From a virus, in the IMG/VR virus record IMGVR_UViG_3300037485_000534, positions 1 through 43,043 of that record: a DNA stretch of 43,043 nucleotides; one strand, written 5' to 3'. The notes under the pieces were generated by a model. The model was not told where the DNA came from and made no database searches. It was given only the letters and a program-made list of their open reading frames with translations. How positions within the stretch are numbered: position 1 is the stretch's first letter; each line of letters begins with the position of its first letter. Both the position numbers and the translations under genes were made by a program. Of this stretch, positions 16,758-24,457 are shown piece after piece.

Positions 16758-17354
16758 ATGAAACTAGATAAATTACCAGATTTTATAAAAAATGACATTG
16801 ACTTACTAGCTAAGTTCGGAATAGATACTCATTTAGAATTGGCGCATTTTCTTAGTCAAGTTCACCATGAAAGCGGAGGATTTAAGGCAAAGGTTGAAAA
16901 TCTCAACTATTCTGACGCTGGCTTGCTTAAAACATTCGGCAAATACTTTACTAATACCACTGCAAAACAATACGCTAGGAAGCCTCAAAACATAGCTAAT
17001 AGGGTTTATGCTAATAGAATGGGTAACGGCGATGAAAAAAGCGGCGAAGGTTGGAAGTATAGAGGCAGAGGGTACATCCAGTTGACCGGAAAGAATAACT
17101 ACTCAGCTCTCAATTCATATCTTAAAAGCATTGGATTAGCTGATAATGTTTTGGCATCTCCTGACCTAGTTGAAACTAAATACCCTTTATTGTCTGCTGC
17201 ATATTGGTGGATGGTTAATGGCTTAAATCAAATTGCAGATGACGGTGAGGCTGAATCAATTGTAAAAGCGGTTACAAAACGAGTAAATGGCGGCTTAAAT
17301 GGCTATACTCACAGACTAGAAATGTTTAAATATTACTTTGATTTATTAAAATGA
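16758..17354 (+). CDS. endolysin, glycoside hydrolase family 19
   Basis: A protein of 198 residues covering a single GH19 (chitinase/lysozyme-like) domain. Visible family marks are FLSQVHHESGGF with the probable catalytic Glu at about residue 38, the segment NRMGNGDEKSGEGWKYRGRG, then YIQLTGKNNY, and AAYWWMVNGLN. It would cleave the glycan strands of peptidoglycan. There is no signal peptide, so it needs the holin for access. It overlaps the next gene by 4 nt. Confidence 0.88.
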   Translation: MKLDKLPDFIKNDIDLLAKFGIDTHLELAHFLSQVHHESGGFKAKVENLNYSDAGLLKTFGKYFTNTTAKQYARKPQNIANRVYANRMGNGDEKSGEGWKYRGRGYIQLTGKNNYSALNSYLKSIGLADNVLASPDLVETKYPLLSAAYWWMVNGLNQIADDGEAESIVKAVTKRVNGGLNGYTHRLEMFKYYFDLLK

Positions 17355-17566
17355 GCGAAAATATAAACCATCCTAAACATTACGGAGGGGACAATACTTA
17401 CGAAGCTATCAAAGTAATTGAGTCTTGGAACTTAGATTTTAGTCTAGGCAATACTATAAAATATATATCAAGAGCAGGTAAAAAAGATAAAGCAAAGGAA
17501 ATTGAAGACCTAAAAAAGGCACTTTGGTACTTAGATAGAAAGATAAAAACATTAGAACTAAATTAG
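17351..17566 (+). CDS. DUF3310 family protein
   Basis: A protein of 71 residues matching the DUF3310 family along its length: NHPKHYGG at the N-terminus, then TYEAIKVIESW, and GNTIKYISRAGKKDKAKEIEDL. These small phage proteins are sometimes annotated as nucleotide-kinase-related; the biochemical role is not settled. It starts in an ATGA overlap with the endolysin gene. Confidence 0.8.
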   Translation: MSENINHPKHYGGDNTYEAIKVIESWNLDFSLGNTIKYISRAGKKDKAKEIEDLKKALWYLDRKIKTLELN

Positions 17567-17574
17567 TATATTTG
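17567..17574 (+). promoter_or_regulatory. promoter, leaderless, for the ParB-methyltransferase gene
   Basis: TATATTTG ends exactly 5 nt before the A of ATG 17579. The box overlaps the stop codon of the DUF3310 gene. This is the same geometry as at 322-329 and 25986-25993. Confidence 0.65.
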
Positions 17575-17578
17575 CGCT

Positions 17579-18808
17579 ATGGAAATTAAAAGCATATTAG
17601 GTGAAAAGGTATTAATCGAATGGCGAAAAATGCAAAGTTTGCAGCCTGATAATTTAAAACTACCTTACAATATAGCCTATCTAAAGCAATCATTAATTGA
17701 GAATAACTTTGCTATGCCTTTTTTCGGTTGGCAAAATGGTGAAGACGTTTATGTTATAGACGGACACCAAAGACTCCAAGTCTTAATTGAATTAGAAGGC
17801 GAAGGCGTTAAGATTCCAGAATTACTAGACTGCCAACTAATCAAAGCAAAAGACCGTAAAGAAGCCGTCAAAATATTGCTTAAAGTTTATAACCAGCGTT
17901 CAAATCCGATAGACTTAGAAGTCCTAACTGAATGGATAAATATTGAGCAAGTTGAAGTCGAAGTGCAAAGTTTGAATGTAGTGGACGTTCAAGATATTGA
18001 AGAAGAAGCGCAAGAAATTTTAGAAGCAGAAGAAGATGAATTTGATTTAACACCACCTGAAACACCTGAAACCGTTTTAGGAGATTTATACGAGATTGGT
18101 GAACATAGATTACTTTGTGGGGATAGTACTGATAGCGACCAAGTTGCAAAGCTAATGAACGGACAAAAGGCTGATATGGTATTTACCGACCCTCCTTATG
18201 GAATGAATTTAGATACTAACTACGCGGATATATATAAAAATTCAATTGCTAATGTTAAAAACCAAGATAGAATTATTGGAGATGATAAAGACTTTAATTT
18301 TATAGATTTTTATGCTTTATTTGAATATGTTAAAGAACAATTTTGGTGGGGTGCTGATTATTACCAAAATCAATTACCGTCTAATGGGGGTATTTTTGTT
18401 TGGGATAAAGTTTGCGAAAGTATGGAAGGTAGGATAGGAAATGAATTTGAATTGTGTTGGTCTAAGCAAAGACATAAAAAAGAGATTATACATATAAAAT
18501 GGGCAGGATTTTTGGGATTACAAAAAGAAGATGGTAAAAGACAACACCCTACACAAAAACCAATAAGACTTTGTGAAAGTTTCATATCTCGTTTTTCAAA
18601 AGAAAGTAATTTATTAATTGACCCTTTTCTTGGAAGTGGCTCAACAATGGTAGCTTCACACCAATTAAAACGCAAATGTTACGGAATGGAGTTAGACCCT
18701 AAATACTGCGATGTAATTATAAAGCGAATGATTAAACTAGATTCAAATATAAAAGTAAAGAGAAACGGAATAGACGAAACTAAAAAATGGTTAGACAAAA
18801 TTAAATAA
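17579..18808 (+). CDS. ParB-like domain fused to DNA methyltransferase
   Basis: A protein of 409 residues. The N-terminal part carries the ParB/Srx-type motif VIDGHQRL at about residue 61, a middle acidic linker runs to about 160, and the rest is a DNA amino-methyltransferase. The catalytic TDPPYG is at about 203 and the SAM-binding DPFLGSGST at about 347, so the order is catalytic first, as in beta-class N6-adenine/N4-cytosine enzymes. It methylates phage DNA, probably to evade host restriction. ParB-MTase fusions are a known phage/prophage architecture. Confidence 0.85.
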   Translation: MEIKSILGEKVLIEWRKMQSLQPDNLKLPYNIAYLKQSLIENNFAMPFFGWQNGEDVYVIDGHQRLQVLIELEGEGVKIPELLDCQLIKAKDRKEAVKILLKVYNQRSNPIDLEVLTEWINIEQVEVEVQSLNVVDVQDIEEEAQEILEAEEDEFDLTPPETPETVLGDLYEIGEHRLLCGDSTDSDQVAKLMNGQKADMVFTDPPYGMNLDTNYADIYKNSIANVKNQDRIIGDDKDFNFIDFYALFEYVKEQFWWGADYYQNQLPSNGGIFVWDKVCESMEGRIGNEFELCWSKQRHKKEIIHIKWAGFLGLQKEDGKRQHPTQKPIRLCESFISRFSKESNLLIDPFLGSGSTMVASHQLKRKCYGMELDPKYCDVIIKRMIKLDSNIKVKRNGIDETKKWLDKIK

Positions 18809-18809
18809 T

Positions 18810-19304
18810 ATGAAATGGCAGCATGGACTAGCAATATTAGTTTTCCTTTTAGTATCATTCCTATTATGGGAAAGAAGCATGAAAAACCAATTAATAAACC
18901 AGCTCCAGACCCAAAGCCTCACGAGGGAAGTGGACACTCTGACAAAGGAAACGGAAGTAAAAGTAATTCAGTGGAAAACAAAAAAGGTATTTGCAGATAA
19001 AATAGTCAATAAGTGGCATAATGTCCACGATACAATAATCAAACGAGATACACTACTAATTGAATGTAGAAAGGATATTTTTAGCCTTGACACGGCGTTA
19101 TATTCATGCGAGTTAGCGCTAGGTTCATGTTTAAATTTAAACAACTCACAAAGCAAATTAATAAAGAATCTACAAAATAGAAAAAGTCCTATTATAGTTC
19201 CATATGTTGGGGTCGGATTGTCAATTGATAAGAATTTATTAGTAAGTCCAGCCGTTCAATGTGGCGTTGGGTTAAATATTAACAAAATATTCGGTAAAAA
19301 ATAG
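18810..19304 (+). CDS. membrane-anchored coiled-coil protein, spanin-like candidate
   Basis: A protein of 164 residues with one N-terminal membrane helix (about residues 6-21), a charged periplasmic coiled coil (25-90), several cysteines (about 84, 99, 106) and a Gly/Val-rich C-terminal tail. Topology resembles an inner-membrane spanin that disrupts the outer membrane at lysis, and the endolysin lies 1.5 kb upstream. It follows the methyltransferase stop by one base. The assignment is tentative. Confidence 0.5.
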   Translation: MKWQHGLAILVFLLVSFLLWERSMKNQLINQLQTQSLTREVDTLTKETEVKVIQWKTKKVFADKIVNKWHNVHDTIIKRDTLLIECRKDIFSLDTALYSCELALGSCLNLNNSQSKLIKNLQNRKSPIIVPYVGVGLSIDKNLLVSPAVQCGVGLNINKIFGKK

Positions 19305-19312
19305 TATATTTG
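19305..19312 (+). promoter_or_regulatory. promoter of the glycosyltransferase/methyltransferase cassette
   Basis: TATATTTG followed by CGCAGTAATTAA, with the AGTAATTAA motif at the predicted 5' end of the transcript. The ATG of the first gene is at 19332. Confidence 0.65.
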
Positions 19313-19331
19313 CGCAGTAATTAAAAGCCAA

Positions 19332-20270
19332 ATGAAAATAGCCTTAATAGAAAATCAAAGTATCGGAGTTAATATTCACAGACTATTGACACCTTACAGT
19401 CATTTGCAGCCGCACCATGAAGTCATAATGACCAACGGAGTGCTGACCACTGACTATGATATTGTAGTCTTTAATCGATTGCCTAATCAATGCTTAACTG
19501 ATTTAGAAAAACTCAAAGCAAAAGGAGTTAAAATAGTAGTGGATCTAGATGACTGGATAGAGCTGCCTAGATACCACTATGCTTACTCGAAAAATAGTGT
19601 TAAGCAAATAGCTCCGATATTGGATAGCTTAAATTTAGCCGATGTTATAACCACCTCAACCTACACACTCCAAAAAGAACTTAAAAAGCTAGGTTATAAT
19701 AGTGAAGTTTTGCCTAATTTTATTCAGCATAACTTAAAGAACGAACCTACTGAACACGCAATTGGTTGGGTTGGCGGTGCTGGTCACGTTAATAATCTAT
19801 TCACAATGTCAAAACCTTTGCAGGCTGAATACAAAGCTAAACGGATTCTAGGGGGTTACACAAAAGACGAGATTCAAAGCGAATGGTATCTAAAAATAAT
19901 GTCAGGCAATGGTAAGTACGATATTGGAATGCGAAAGCCTACAAATCAAAACTATATGGAGCTTTATAAAGATATAACGATAGGACTTTTACCTAGTTTT
20001 AATGACACCTTTACGCTATGCAAAAGTGATTTAAGAGCATTAGAGTATGCTAGTATGGGAATTGTAGGCGTTACCAACGGAGGCTGCTATGAACGTACTA
20101 AGGCTATGAAAGTAAATGATAAAACCTTTGAAAAGACGGTAAAGAGACTAATTAATTTTAAAGACTATTATTCAGATATGCAAGCCTTGCAAGTGGAATG
20201 GTTTATAGAGCGGAACGACATTAAAAAAATTACTAAAAAGAGATTACAAATAATAGATAGCTTAAAATGA
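19332..20270 (+). CDS. glycosyltransferase, GT-B type
   Basis: A protein of 312 residues. It shows the two-lobed pattern of GT-B enzymes: N-terminal MKIALIENQSIGVNIHRLL, VVDLDDWIELP at about residue 73, ADVITTSTYTLQKEL at about 113, and a C-terminal donor-binding segment KSDLRALEYASMGIVGVT at about 234. The acceptor cannot be read from sequence. It is the first of six overlapping genes, so it is likely to act with the methyltransferases and second glycosyltransferase on one product. Confidence 0.72.
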   Translation: MKIALIENQSIGVNIHRLLTPYSHLQPHHEVIMTNGVLTTDYDIVVFNRLPNQCLTDLEKLKAKGVKIVVDLDDWIELPRYHYAYSKNSVKQIAPILDSLNLADVITTSTYTLQKELKKLGYNSEVLPNFIQHNLKNEPTEHAIGWVGGAGHVNNLFTMSKPLQAEYKAKRILGGYTKDEIQSEWYLKIMSGNGKYDIGMRKPTNQNYMELYKDITIGLLPSFNDTFTLCKSDLRALEYASMGIVGVTNGGCYERTKAMKVNDKTFEKTVKRLINFKDYYSDMQALQVEWFIERNDIKKITKKRLQIIDSLK

Positions 20271-21463
20271 ATCAATTATTAAAGGGCGATTGCTTAGATT
20301 TAATGAAAACACTAGCTGATAATTCAATAGATGCTATTGTTACTGACCCTCCATACGGCTTAGAATTTATGGGCAAAGAATGGGACAAAGGAGTTCCAGC
20401 TATAGAGTTTTGGATAGAAATGCTTAGAATTTTAAAACCAGGCGGTCATTTGCTTTCATTTAGCGGCACACGTACCTATCATAGAATGGCGGTAAATATT
20501 GAAGATGCAGGGTTTGAAATTAGAGATATGATTGAATGGCTCTATGGGTCGGGATTCCCGAAATCTTTGAATATCGGTAAGGCGGTTGATAAGTTGCAGG
20601 GGAATGAGAGGGAAGTTGTAGGGGACAACATAAGACTTGGTGACAAAAAAGCATACGATAAAAATCCACAAAACCCATTTTTTCATACAGATAATATTTC
20701 AACAATGGGCAAAATCACCAAAGGCACTTCCGAATGGGAAGGCTGGGGTACAGCTCTAAAACCAGCTCACGAACCTATCTGTATGGCTAGGAAACCACTT
20801 GAAAAAGTATTGACCGTTGCTGAAAATTGTCTTAAATGGGGAACAGGTGGAATAAATATAGATGAGAGTAGGGTGGAATTTGGAGACGAAACTGATAGCA
20901 GAATAGGTACAGATGCCTTAGCTGGTGGAAGTAAAGAAAGTATGTATGGTGCTTATTCAGATGTTAAGGATAAAAATATACAAATGTATAAAGGTAATGG
21001 TCGTTTCCCAGCCAACCTAATCCACGACAACAGTGAAGAAGTAAGAGAGTGTTTTCCTGAAAGCAAAGCTGGTGGTGCAATAAAAGAACACAAAAGAGAT
21101 ACGAGCAATATAAACTTTGCAGACCATCACCAAGAATGGGAAGGTTTTAACGACTCAGGCAACGCCTCTCGTTTTTTCAAATCAATAATCTATCAAGCAA
21201 AAGCAAGTAAGAGCGAAAGAGGTTTAAGCAATAACCATCCGACTGTAAAACCTACAGCATTAATGGAGTATCTTATAAATATGGTTAGTAAAGAGAATGC
21301 AATAGTTTTAGACCCATTTGGAGGAAGTTGCACAACCGCAATAGCTTGTCTAAATACTAAACGAAAATATATCTGCATGGAAAAAGATGATGCCTACTAT
21401 GAAATAGGACTTAAAAGAGTATCAGATTGGCTTAAAAAAAATGAAACAAATATATTCAAATGA
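20267..21463 (+). CDS. DNA methyltransferase (N6-adenine or N4-cytosine type)
   Basis: A protein of 398 residues. TDPPYG is at about 25, followed by ILKPGGHLLSFSGTRTYHRM, and DPFGGSCTTAIACL is at about 348; the order of blocks is beta class. The middle 200 residues are the probable target-recognition region. It overlaps its neighbours by 4 nt on both sides, embedded in a glycosyltransferase cassette. It would protect phage DNA by methylation. The solo arrangement without a nuclease suggests anti-restriction use. Confidence 0.82.
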   Translation: MNQLLKGDCLDLMKTLADNSIDAIVTDPPYGLEFMGKEWDKGVPAIEFWIEMLRILKPGGHLLSFSGTRTYHRMAVNIEDAGFEIRDMIEWLYGSGFPKSLNIGKAVDKLQGNEREVVGDNIRLGDKKAYDKNPQNPFFHTDNISTMGKITKGTSEWEGWGTALKPAHEPICMARKPLEKVLTVAENCLKWGTGGINIDESRVEFGDETDSRIGTDALAGGSKESMYGAYSDVKDKNIQMYKGNGRFPANLIHDNSEEVRECFPESKAGGAIKEHKRDTSNINFADHHQEWEGFNDSGNASRFFKSIIYQAKASKSERGLSNNHPTVKPTALMEYLINMVSKENAIVLDPFGGSCTTAIACLNTKRKYICMEKDDAYYEIGLKRVSDWLKKNETNIFK

Positions 21464-22128
21464 TAAAATACATTCAGAGCCTAAATAAGCCAACGCAACT
21501 AGATATAGACATACACGGAATATGTTTCAAAGATTCGCAAAATACAGAGTACAAAAGAATTGACAATAAGGTTAGTACAATAGCTGATAAGTCTTATCTA
21601 TTTGAGTACAATGTTATTCTAAATACCGAAATAGTAAGCAAATACACAGGCTTTTTTAGCTGGAAATTCAGAGCAAAAACAGGAATGAATAAGCGAGTTT
21701 TATTTAATCTGCTCAAAGAAAAAGCCTACAGTCAATATGAGGTTATTAATCTTTGCGAGGCTTTGCCAAAACCTTACTTAGAATTAAGCGAAACTAATCA
21801 CTCTGGATTTATGGACTTATTTACTGCAATATGCGGCGACTTAGGGCTTAAAGTTAGCGAACCTAAGCATACTATCTACTCAAACTTTTTCATAGCTAAA
21901 AAGGGCGTATTTATAGAATACCAAAACCTATTAAGACAAGCGGTTGAATTATTGGAAGGTAAGTACAAAGAACAGGCGTGGAATGATTCAGGATATAAAG
22001 GACTAACAAAGGAAAGGCTAAAAGAAACTACAGGATTAGACCATTACCCTATGCACACTTTTATTTTAGAGAGGTTATTAAGTGTATGGATTGACAATAA
22101 AAACATAAAAACATTGGATATATGCTAA
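21460..22128 (+). CDS. hypothetical protein, possibly glycosyltransferase-related
   Basis: A protein of 222 residues between the DNA methyltransferase and a GT2 gene. The C-terminal half (YSNFFIAKKGVFIEY near 145 and HTFILERLLSVWI near 200) loosely resembles the end of DUF4422-type capsular glycosyltransferases, but the usual N-terminal nucleotide-sugar motifs are not evident. It overlaps the next gene by 7 nt. A role in the same glycan or modification pathway is inferred from position. Confidence 0.5.
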   Translation: MIKYIQSLNKPTQLDIDIHGICFKDSQNTEYKRIDNKVSTIADKSYLFEYNVILNTEIVSKYTGFFSWKFRAKTGMNKRVLFNLLKEKAYSQYEVINLCEALPKPYLELSETNHSGFMDLFTAICGDLGLKVSEPKHTIYSNFFIAKKGVFIEYQNLLRQAVELLEGKYKEQAWNDSGYKGLTKERLKETTGLDHYPMHTFILERLLSVWIDNKNIKTLDIC

Positions 22129-22823
22129 CTATTTACACAATTTCGTATAATGAAGAGCTAGTTTTGCCACAGTTTATTAAGTGGTATCGGTCAAGGTTTA
22201 CAGATTGCAAAATAGTAGTCTATGACAATGAAAGCACTGACAATACCAAGCAAATAGCAATAGAAAATAATTGTGAAGTAGTTACCTATTCCACTAATAA
22301 TCAATTGTCAGATAGCGAATATTTAAGAATAAAAAATAATGTATGGAAGGAAGCCGACACCGACTGGGTTATGGTAGTAGATTGTGATGAGTTTGTAGAA
22401 GTTAACCAGAATGATTTAATTGAATTAGAATCAAACAAAAAAACAATAGTGTCAGCGCTTGGATATAATATGTGCAACGTGGAAGGCTTAACTGAATTAG
22501 CAGATATAAAGCACGGATTCAGTGCTGAGCAATACGATAAGTCGATACTATTCAATAAAAAGTATATCAAAGAAATAAACTACGAAGCTGGCTGCCATAC
22601 TTGCACGCCAAAAGGAGTGGTAAATTATGACAAAGGATTGGTTAATCTATACCATATGATTTTAATTAATGAGCAATTTCTAGTAGACAAATACAAAAGG
22701 AATGCAGATAGAATGTCGGATGAAAACAAAAGGAATAAATGGGGACACCAATATCTGCAAAGTGAAGATATAGTTAGGGCAAATTATAAAAACGGATTAC
22801 AAATAGCTAAATTAATAAGATGA
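22122..22823 (+). CDS. glycosyltransferase family 2 (GT-A)
   Basis: A protein of 233 residues. It has the GT2 start LTIYTISYNEELVLPQFI, then VVYDNESTDNT, and the metal/nucleotide-sugar binding DCD at about residues 87-89 (VMVVDCDEFVEV). The acceptor side includes CHTCTPKG and YHMI. It transfers a sugar from an activated donor, with the acceptor unknown: phage DNA, a virion protein or host surface glycan. Genes on both sides overlap it. Confidence 0.8.
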   Translation: MLTIYTISYNEELVLPQFIKWYRSRFTDCKIVVYDNESTDNTKQIAIENNCEVVTYSTNNQLSDSEYLRIKNNVWKEADTDWVMVVDCDEFVEVNQNDLIELESNKKTIVSALGYNMCNVEGLTELADIKHGFSAEQYDKSILFNKKYIKEINYEAGCHTCTPKGVVNYDKGLVNLYHMILINEQFLVDKYKRNADRMSDENKRNKWGHQYLQSEDIVRANYKNGLQIAKLIR

Positions 22824-23386
22824 AAAAAATAAAACACAATTATCAATCCGTTGAGGGTTGGTTTAACATGGAAAAAGAGTACCTAGAATTATTAGAGCAA
22901 TGTCCAGAGAATGGTATATTTGTGGAGCTAGGCTGCTTTAAGGGCAAATCGACTTCATTTATAGTCACTGAGATTGTCAATAAGGGAAAGCTGGTTAAAT
23001 ATTACACAGTCGATAGCTTTGAAGGTCACACAGATAGCAATGACAATAAAGAAGTGGAAGCCTACAAAGGAATCTCAGATATTGAAATAGATTTTGATAG
23101 CAATACTAAGCACTTGGATGGGAAATTTCAAAAGATTAAGTCACTATCTCATGAATCTGCAAATTTATTTGAGGATAATTCAGTGGACATTTGTTTCATA
23201 GACGCTGGACATAGCTATGAAGCTGTAAAAAAAGACATTGAAAGTTGGCTGCCTAAAATGAAAAAAGGCGGTGTAATATCAGGGCATGACTATAATGCAT
23301 GGGAAGGGGTCAATAAAGCGGTCAATGAACTGCTAGGAACTCCAGATAAGATTCAAAACGATTGTTGGTTTAAAAAAGTAATATGA
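22820..23386 (+). CDS. SAM-dependent class I methyltransferase
   Basis: A protein of 188 residues. The SAM-binding motif VELGCFKGKS is at about 35-44, an acidic second motif at YYTVDSFEGH, and the FIDAGHSYEAVKKDIESW region near 130 is typical of Methyltransf_24-like enzymes found in polysaccharide and glycan clusters. GGVISGHDY follows. It probably methylates a sugar or small molecule made by the adjacent glycosyltransferases; ATGA overlaps support coordinated synthesis. Confidence 0.78.
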   Translation: MKKIKHNYQSVEGWFNMEKEYLELLEQCPENGIFVELGCFKGKSTSFIVTEIVNKGKLVKYYTVDSFEGHTDSNDNKEVEAYKGISDIEIDFDSNTKHLDGKFQKIKSLSHESANLFEDNSVDICFIDAGHSYEAVKKDIESWLPKMKKGGVISGHDYNAWEGVNKAVNELLGTPDKIQNDCWFKKVI

Positions 23387-23949
23387 ACGAAATAGCAAAC
23401 ACAGGATTTTGGAATGGTGAAACTGCACACAATCACCACGTACATTCAGAGAATTTAAGTCAATGGATTTATGACTTTTGCGAAAGTAAAAAGATTAAGT
23501 CACTAACTGATTTCGGCTGCGGACTTGGAAACTATTTAAAAGACCTATCACCTATACTAGACTTCGCAATAGGAGTTGAAGGTAATAAGCCTAAGTATGC
23601 AGCATTTGAAAACATATACGAAGACGATTTGACTACAGACCTAAGTAATAAATATTATCAATGTGAGTTGGCTATAAGTTTAGAAGTAGGTGAACATATA
23701 CCTAAAAAGTTCATGAAAATATACTTAGACAATATAACTAAGCACTCCGAAAAATATCTTATAACTTCATGGGCGGTCAGAGGGCAAGATGGATTTGGAC
23801 ACGTCAACTGTTTAGATAATCATGAAATAGTGCCAGAGTTTGAAAAGAGAGGTTTTGAATTAATGGAAGCCGAGACTCAAGAAGTGCGAGCGGTCATAGA
23901 AGATAAAGCACACTGGTTTAGGAATACTCTATTTGTTTTTAAAAAATAA
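23383..23949 (+). CDS. SAM-dependent class I methyltransferase
   Basis: A protein of 188 residues with FGCGLGNY at about residue 44 as SAM motif I and ELAISLEVGEHIPKKF near residue 104 as the post-I region. It differs clearly from the methyltransferase just upstream, so the two are not a recent duplication. It is the last gene of the cassette and is followed by a small transcription unit ending in a terminator. Substrate unknown. Confidence 0.75.
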   Translation: MNEIANTGFWNGETAHNHHVHSENLSQWIYDFCESKKIKSLTDFGCGLGNYLKDLSPILDFAIGVEGNKPKYAAFENIYEDDLTTDLSNKYYQCELAISLEVGEHIPKKFMKIYLDNITKHSEKYLITSWAVRGQDGFGHVNCLDNHEIVPEFEKRGFELMEAETQEVRAVIEDKAHWFRNTLFVFKK

Positions 23950-23953
23950 TCAT

Positions 23954-23961
23954 TATCTTTG
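23954..23961 (+). promoter_or_regulatory. promoter of a small RNA unit
   Basis: TATCTTTG just after the stop of the methyltransferase gene. Predicted transcription start is near 23966, about 70 nt before an intrinsic terminator. Confidence 0.5.
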
Positions 23962-23965
23962 TGCA

Positions 23966-24039
23966 TTCATTTGACTTGCCGCAATGGCAGGATTTGTTTG
24001 TTTTAATTACGCAAGCCACCCTAAAAAGTGGCTTTTTTT
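23966..24039 (+). ncRNA. candidate small RNA, about 74 nt
   Basis: Between a promoter box (23954-23961) and an intrinsic terminator lies no convincing ORF. The predicted RNA has a 5' hairpin (TGCC 23977-23980 with GGCA 23986-23989, loop GCAAT), an unpaired U-rich middle and a terminator hairpin. This is the classic layout of a trans-acting phage small RNA. It could instead be just the 3' end of the long cassette transcript. Confidence 0.45.
24013..24039 (+). terminator. intrinsic terminator after the modification cassette
   Basis: AAGCCAC (24013-24019) pairs with GTGGCTT (24028-24034), loop of 8, followed by a run of T to 24039. It ends the 19332-23949 operon and/or the candidate small RNA. 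Confidence 0.75.
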
Positions 24040-24062
24040 ATGCCTATTAAAAAAATAAACTA

Positions 24063-24070
24063 TATATTTG
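24063..24070 (+). promoter_or_regulatory. promoter before the small early genes
   Basis: TATATTTG followed by CTTAGTAATTAA; the AGTAATTAA motif lies at the predicted RNA 5' end. ATG at 24094. Confidence 0.65.
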
Positions 24071-24093
24071 CTTAGTAATTAAATTTAAAATAA

Positions 24094-24324
24094 ATGAGAC
24101 CAAGAATCACGCAAAAAGAAGAACGAATAAGCCTAGTGACTTCCAATGTTTACAAGCTAGGAGAAGGATTTAGAGTATATGTAAAAAACCGTCAGATACC
24201 AAAATTTATTCACGAATCAGAAGAGTCTGCAATAAAGGAGGCTATCAGATTGGCTCAATTTACTGGCAAAAGTACCTATGTTTCCAAGTTTTTGTATGAA
24301 ATAAAGCCAGAAAAGGTAAAATAA
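24094..24324 (+). CDS. hypothetical small basic protein
   Basis: A protein of 76 residues, rich in Lys and Arg, with a mixed beta/alpha pattern (GEGFRVYVKNRQIPKFI then ESAIKEAIRLAQ). It is the first gene after the terminator and has its own promoter. Small basic early proteins of phages often target host nucleic-acid enzymes, but nothing here shows that specifically. No family recognised. Confidence 0.55.
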   Translation: MRPRITQKEERISLVTSNVYKLGEGFRVYVKNRQIPKFIHESEESAIKEAIRLAQFTGKSTYVSKFLYEIKPEKVK

Positions 24325-24360
24325 CTTGTATTGATTATCAATAAGTTATTAAATAGTTTA

Positions 24361-24383
24361 GTTAAAAATTATTAAAAAGTAAA
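24361..24383 (+). repeat. cassette repeat, upstream block, copy 1
   Basis: These 23 bp are identical to 26421-26443. Both copies lie 30-50 bp upstream of a promoter whose RNA begins with AGAGTAATTAATCA. The gap 24325-24457 is otherwise AT-rich promoter DNA without ORFs. Confidence 0.75.
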
Positions 24384-24413
24384 TAAAAAAGGTTCAAATG
24401 TAAAAAGTTGTTG

Positions 24414-24421
24414 TATCTTTG
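24414..24421 (+). promoter_or_regulatory. promoter of cassette 1
   Basis: TATCTTTG followed by CAGAGTAATTAATCA, identical to the initial transcribed region at 26474. An AAAAAAGGTT block lies upstream. The leader to ATG 24458 is A-rich. Confidence 0.7.
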
Positions 24422-24457
24422 CAGAGTAATTAATCACAAACAATAAAAAATAAACAA

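Noticed and set aside
18815-19000. Overprinted proline-rich frame as an Rz1 lipoprotein
   Set aside because: No signal peptide with lipobox cysteine; kept only as an observation.
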